A stretch of DNA of 64,000 bases from Halomonas litopenaei (GTDB taxonomy: Bacteria; Pseudomonadota; Gammaproteobacteria; Pseudomonadales; Halomonadaceae): positions 62,001-126,000 of the forward strand of contig NZ_JAEKJT010000010.1 in assembly GCF_017303055.1 (NCBI RefSeq), written 5' to 3'. Positions 63,113-64,000 of the stretch are shown here, piece after piece (position 1 is the stretch's first letter; each line of letters begins with the position of its first letter). The notes under the pieces were generated by a model that saw only the letters and a list, made by a program, of their open reading frames with translations, was not told the DNA's origin and made no database searches. The translations under genes and the position numbers were made by a program.

Positions 63113-64000
63113 GTCATGATCCTCTCGGAAGGTGTCTCGGCGACCAGCGCGGCCTCTACCAGTTGCGTCAGTGCATGGCGCACCGATGCAGCGTCTGGCA
63201 TCCCCAGCAGGGTATCGATTTCGCGCGCGATCACGCTGGCATCCAGGCGTCGCAAGCGCGCCTTCACCGCCGCTACGCTGGCCGGCTCCACCGATAGCTC
63301 GGAGACGCCCATGGCCACCAACAGAGGACCCGCAAGCTCATCGCCGGCTGCCGCTCCGCACACTCCCACCGGGCAGCGCCCCCCGGTGCCCGCCAGGGTC
63401 GCCTGAATCAGTCGCAGCACGCCGGGGTGAAGCACATCCGCCCGGGCCGCCAGCAGCGCATCCTCGCGATCCATGGCCAGCCCATACTGGGTCAGATCGT
63501 TGGTACCGATCGACAGAAAGTCAGCCACCTTGGCCATGGCGGCGGAACATAGCGCCGCACTGGGTACTTCGATCATCGCTCCCAGCAGCGGCAGTTCGGT
63601 CAGGCGCATGTCGGCCGCCATTGCCTCCATGCGCTCGCGCACCCATTCGAGCTCGCTGGCATCGCTGACCATCGGCACCATGATGCGCAGATGACGCAGC
63701 GGCTTGACCCCCAGCAAGGCGCGTAGCTGGGTATCCAGCAATTCAGGGTGAGACTGCCACAGGCGCATGCCGCGGACCCCGAGGGCAGGGTTGGGTGACG
63801 ACGGCAGCGTCAGGTACGGCAGCTGCTTGTCGGCGCCGATATCCAGGGTGCGGATAATCACTGGCTTGGCGCCCAGGGCATCAACGCTGGCCTGATATTC
63901 CTCACGCTGCTGTGCTTCGCTGGGCGCCGAGTCCCGCCCCAGGAACAGAAACTCGCTGCGCATCAGGCCGACACCATCCGCCCCACTGGCGCTTGCCTGG
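63109..64000 (-). CDS. Phosphoenolpyruvate--protein phosphotransferase (Enzyme I domain), 5' part outside window
   Basis: The C-terminal 296 residues of an Enzyme I-type PEP-binding domain; the frame runs off the window edge. Visible are GADGVGLMRSEFLFLGRD, the PEP-binding RTLDIGADKQLPYL, GVRGMRLW, MVPMVSDASEL, IGTNDLTQYGLAMDR and the conserved Cys in GVCGAAAGDELAG. The residue two after that Cys is Ala, where housekeeping Enzyme I has Glu. The gene overlaps the nagE start, so both are one unit. In relatives with this arrangement the protein is often a fused EIIA-HPr-EI (FPr-type); whether that holds here cannot be seen. Confidence 0.88.
   Translation of the reverse strand, partial: QASASGADGVGLMRSEFLFLGRDSAPSEAQQREEYQASVDALGAKPVIIRTLDIGADKQLPYLTLPSSPNPALGVRGMRLWQSHPELLDTQLRALLGVKPLRHLRIMVPMVSDASELEWVRERMEAMAADMRLTELPLLGAMIEVPSAALCSAAMAKVADFLSIGTNDLTQYGLAMDREDALLAARADVLHPGVLRLIQATLAGTGGRCPVGVCGAAAGDELAGPLLVAMGVSELSVEPASVAAVKARLRRLDASVIAREIDTLLGMPDAASVRHALTQLVEAALVAETPSERIMT

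Overview
The window looks like ordinary core chromosome of a high-GC gammaproteobacterium, most likely a Halomonas-type member of the Halomonadaceae. Two things point there: the conserved order rluE-nudJ-mnmA-hflD-purB-roxA next to icd, and the ftsK / aat-bpt-infA / clpA-clpS neighbourhood. The species call is inference. I saw no tRNA or rRNA gene, insertion sequence, prophage or CRISPR array. Protein names rest on motif and family recognition by eye; no database search was run.

Layout. 0-4.3 kb: a CoA-pyrophosphatase fragment, an SM-20/PHD-type 2OG-Fe(II) oxygenase, a FixL/FixJ-like two-component pair and a DUF6624 protein. 4.5-7.5 kb: a nucleoside deaminase, a MOSC protein, an Asp/Glu racemase and a GNAT acetyltransferase. 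7.5-13.1 kb: four leftward acyl-CoA genes (enoyl-CoA hydratase, 3-hydroxyacyl-CoA dehydrogenase, and DmdB-like and DmdC-like enzymes), three of them with a hairpin just downstream. 13.6-23.8 kb: lolA, ftsK, then aat, bpt, infA, clpA and clpS, which together encode the whole N-degron pathway. 23.9-33.5 kb: icd, the rluE-nudJ-mnmA-hflD-purB run, roxA, a GNAT gene and aceA, so both enzymes competing for isocitrate are within 8 kb. 33.9-42.9 kb: envelope and redox genes (slyB-like, slyD, a CDP-alcohol phosphatidyltransferase, a VTT-flavoprotein fusion, an exported MsrA), an MFS/LysR divergent pair and an NlpC/P60 lipoprotein. 43.1-45.6 kb: a large protein with three DUF1266-like repeats. 46-50.5 kb: gabD, gabT and an amidase. 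50.5-59 kb: small membrane proteins, an SSS symporter, a GlxA-type regulator with an MFS exporter, and ycjX-ycjF. 59-64 kb: an AGE-family sugar isomerase, a Cof-type phosphatase, a NagE-like PTS transporter and the end of an Enzyme I-type protein.

How the genes work together. L/F-transferase and Bpt add N-degrons that ClpS hands to ClpA. Icd and AceA split isocitrate between the TCA cycle and the glyoxylate shunt, and five TGTAGTC/GACTACA half-sites lie upstream of aceA. GabT and GabD feed GABA carbon into succinate. The Enzyme I-type protein and NagE form one overlapping PTS unit.

The feature least explained by the genes is a set of short tandem repeats with 13-15 bp periods: between ycbX and the racemase, in the ftsK linker, between aat and bpt, and downstream of nagE. 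Smaller duplications occur elsewhere. The most interesting proteins are the triple DUF1266 protein, the PTS protein with a second, cysteine-less EIIB domain, and the VTT-flavoprotein fusion.
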